Assembly: GCA_031260925.1 (NCBI GenBank)
Contig: JAISKN010000057.1
Location: forward strand, 1-33,987
DNA from: Prevotellaceae bacterium
GTDB taxonomy: Bacteria; Bacteroidota; Bacteroidia; Bacteroidales; Paludibacteraceae
Reading direction: 5' to 3'
Length of the DNA stretch: 33,987 nucleotides
The translations under genes were made by a program, and so were the position numbers. Under the pieces are notes generated by a model. That model saw only the letters and a program-made list of their open reading frames with translations, had not been told where the DNA came from and did not search any database. Below are positions 33,737-33,987 of the stretch, piece by piece (position 1 is the stretch's first letter; the number at the start of each line of letters is the position of its first letter).

Positions 33737-33987
33737 ATGAATAAACTATCAAAAATCAGCGTGCTTGTTGCCGCAATTATTGCAATTATGTTGGTGTCTT
33801 GCAACCCTGAAGAGCCAGAGATTAGCATTACTATCACCAGCGTTGCGCCTACAAAAGTAGTAGCGGGCGATGTTATCACAGTTACAGGAACTCATTTTGA
33901 CAAAATTACAGAGGCGGCTTTTGGCACTGTTAAGGTTGCAAAAACCGCGATTACATTTGTTTCGAGCGAGGAGATAAAACTTGCCGT
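33737..33987 (+). CDS. IPT/TIG-domain lipoprotein, N-terminal part
   Basis: The reading frame is open to the window end, giving 83 residues of an unfinished protein. It has a lipoprotein signal peptide (VLVAAIIAIMLVSC, Cys22) and a short acidic linker (NPEEPEISIT). Then begins an IPT/TIG domain (SVAPTKVVAGDVITVTGTHF, with TEAAFGTVKV), an immunoglobulin-like fold frequent at the N-terminus of Bacteroidota surface glycan-binding lipoproteins. What follows the domain lies outside the window, so the function is open. It has its own promoter. Confidence 0.85.
   Translation, partial: MNKLSKISVLVAAIIAIMLVSCNPEEPEISITITSVAPTKVVAGDVITVTGTHFDKITEAAFGTVKVAKTAITFVSSEEIKLA

Overview
The window looks like chromosome of a member of the Bacteroidota, most probably the order Bacteroidales. 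The evidence is AT-rich DNA with Bacteroidota-type -7 boxes (TAnnTTTG, several with a TTTG about 19-20 nt upstream), many secreted proteins and lipoproteins, BspA-like leucine-rich-repeat surface proteins, one C-terminal domain of the type IX secretion kind, and an F-type ATP synthase operon in the Bacteroidota order starting with atpD-atpC. Everything here is read by eye. No database search was possible.

Layout. 1-1550: REP-like palindromes, a decayed RhuM-type pseudogene, a small gene plus PIN-domain toxin (probable toxin-antitoxin pair), a candidate structured RNA and a small HTH gene. 1690-3393: three secreted or lipoprotein genes of unknown function. 3455-6426 (minus strand): glutamate racemase, then two lipoproteins, with two families of palindromic repeats between murI and the lipoproteins. 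6427-9272: a divergent control region, an S41-family lipoprotein, an HTH regulator, a three-tier nested palindrome and an outer-membrane-like protein.

9401-30116: the F1Fo ATP synthase genes, all on the plus strand in the order atpD, atpC, atpI-like, atpB, atpE, atpF, atpH, atpA, atpG. Unrelated genes on the same strand interrupt them at three points: GNAT acetyltransferase + DinD-like protein between atpD and atpC; RNase HI-like protein + putative PD-(D/E)XK endonuclease + DNA methyltransferase between atpH and atpA; and a 9.65-kb block between atpA and atpG holding a low-molecular-weight phosphatase/arsenate-reductase-like protein, a membrane protein with two TIR-like domains, two BspA-like proteins, a helical protein and a TPR protein. 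The interruptions are mostly defence, DNA-metabolism or surface functions, so the operon looks like a recurrent acquisition site for accessory genes. The last block has promoters of its own, but I see none in front of atpG.

30131-33987: a compound palindromic repeat between convergent genes, an NfeD/ClpP-class membrane protease (minus), tRNA-His with its promoter and terminator, an RseP-type site-2 protease, and the start of an IPT/TIG-domain lipoprotein cut by the window end.

The most notable features are the accessory genes inside the ATP synthase operon, the membrane-anchored tandem-TIR protein, the overlapping RNase H/endonuclease/methyltransferase trio, and the number of distinct palindromic repeat families in the spaces between genes, several of them inside the atp operon.
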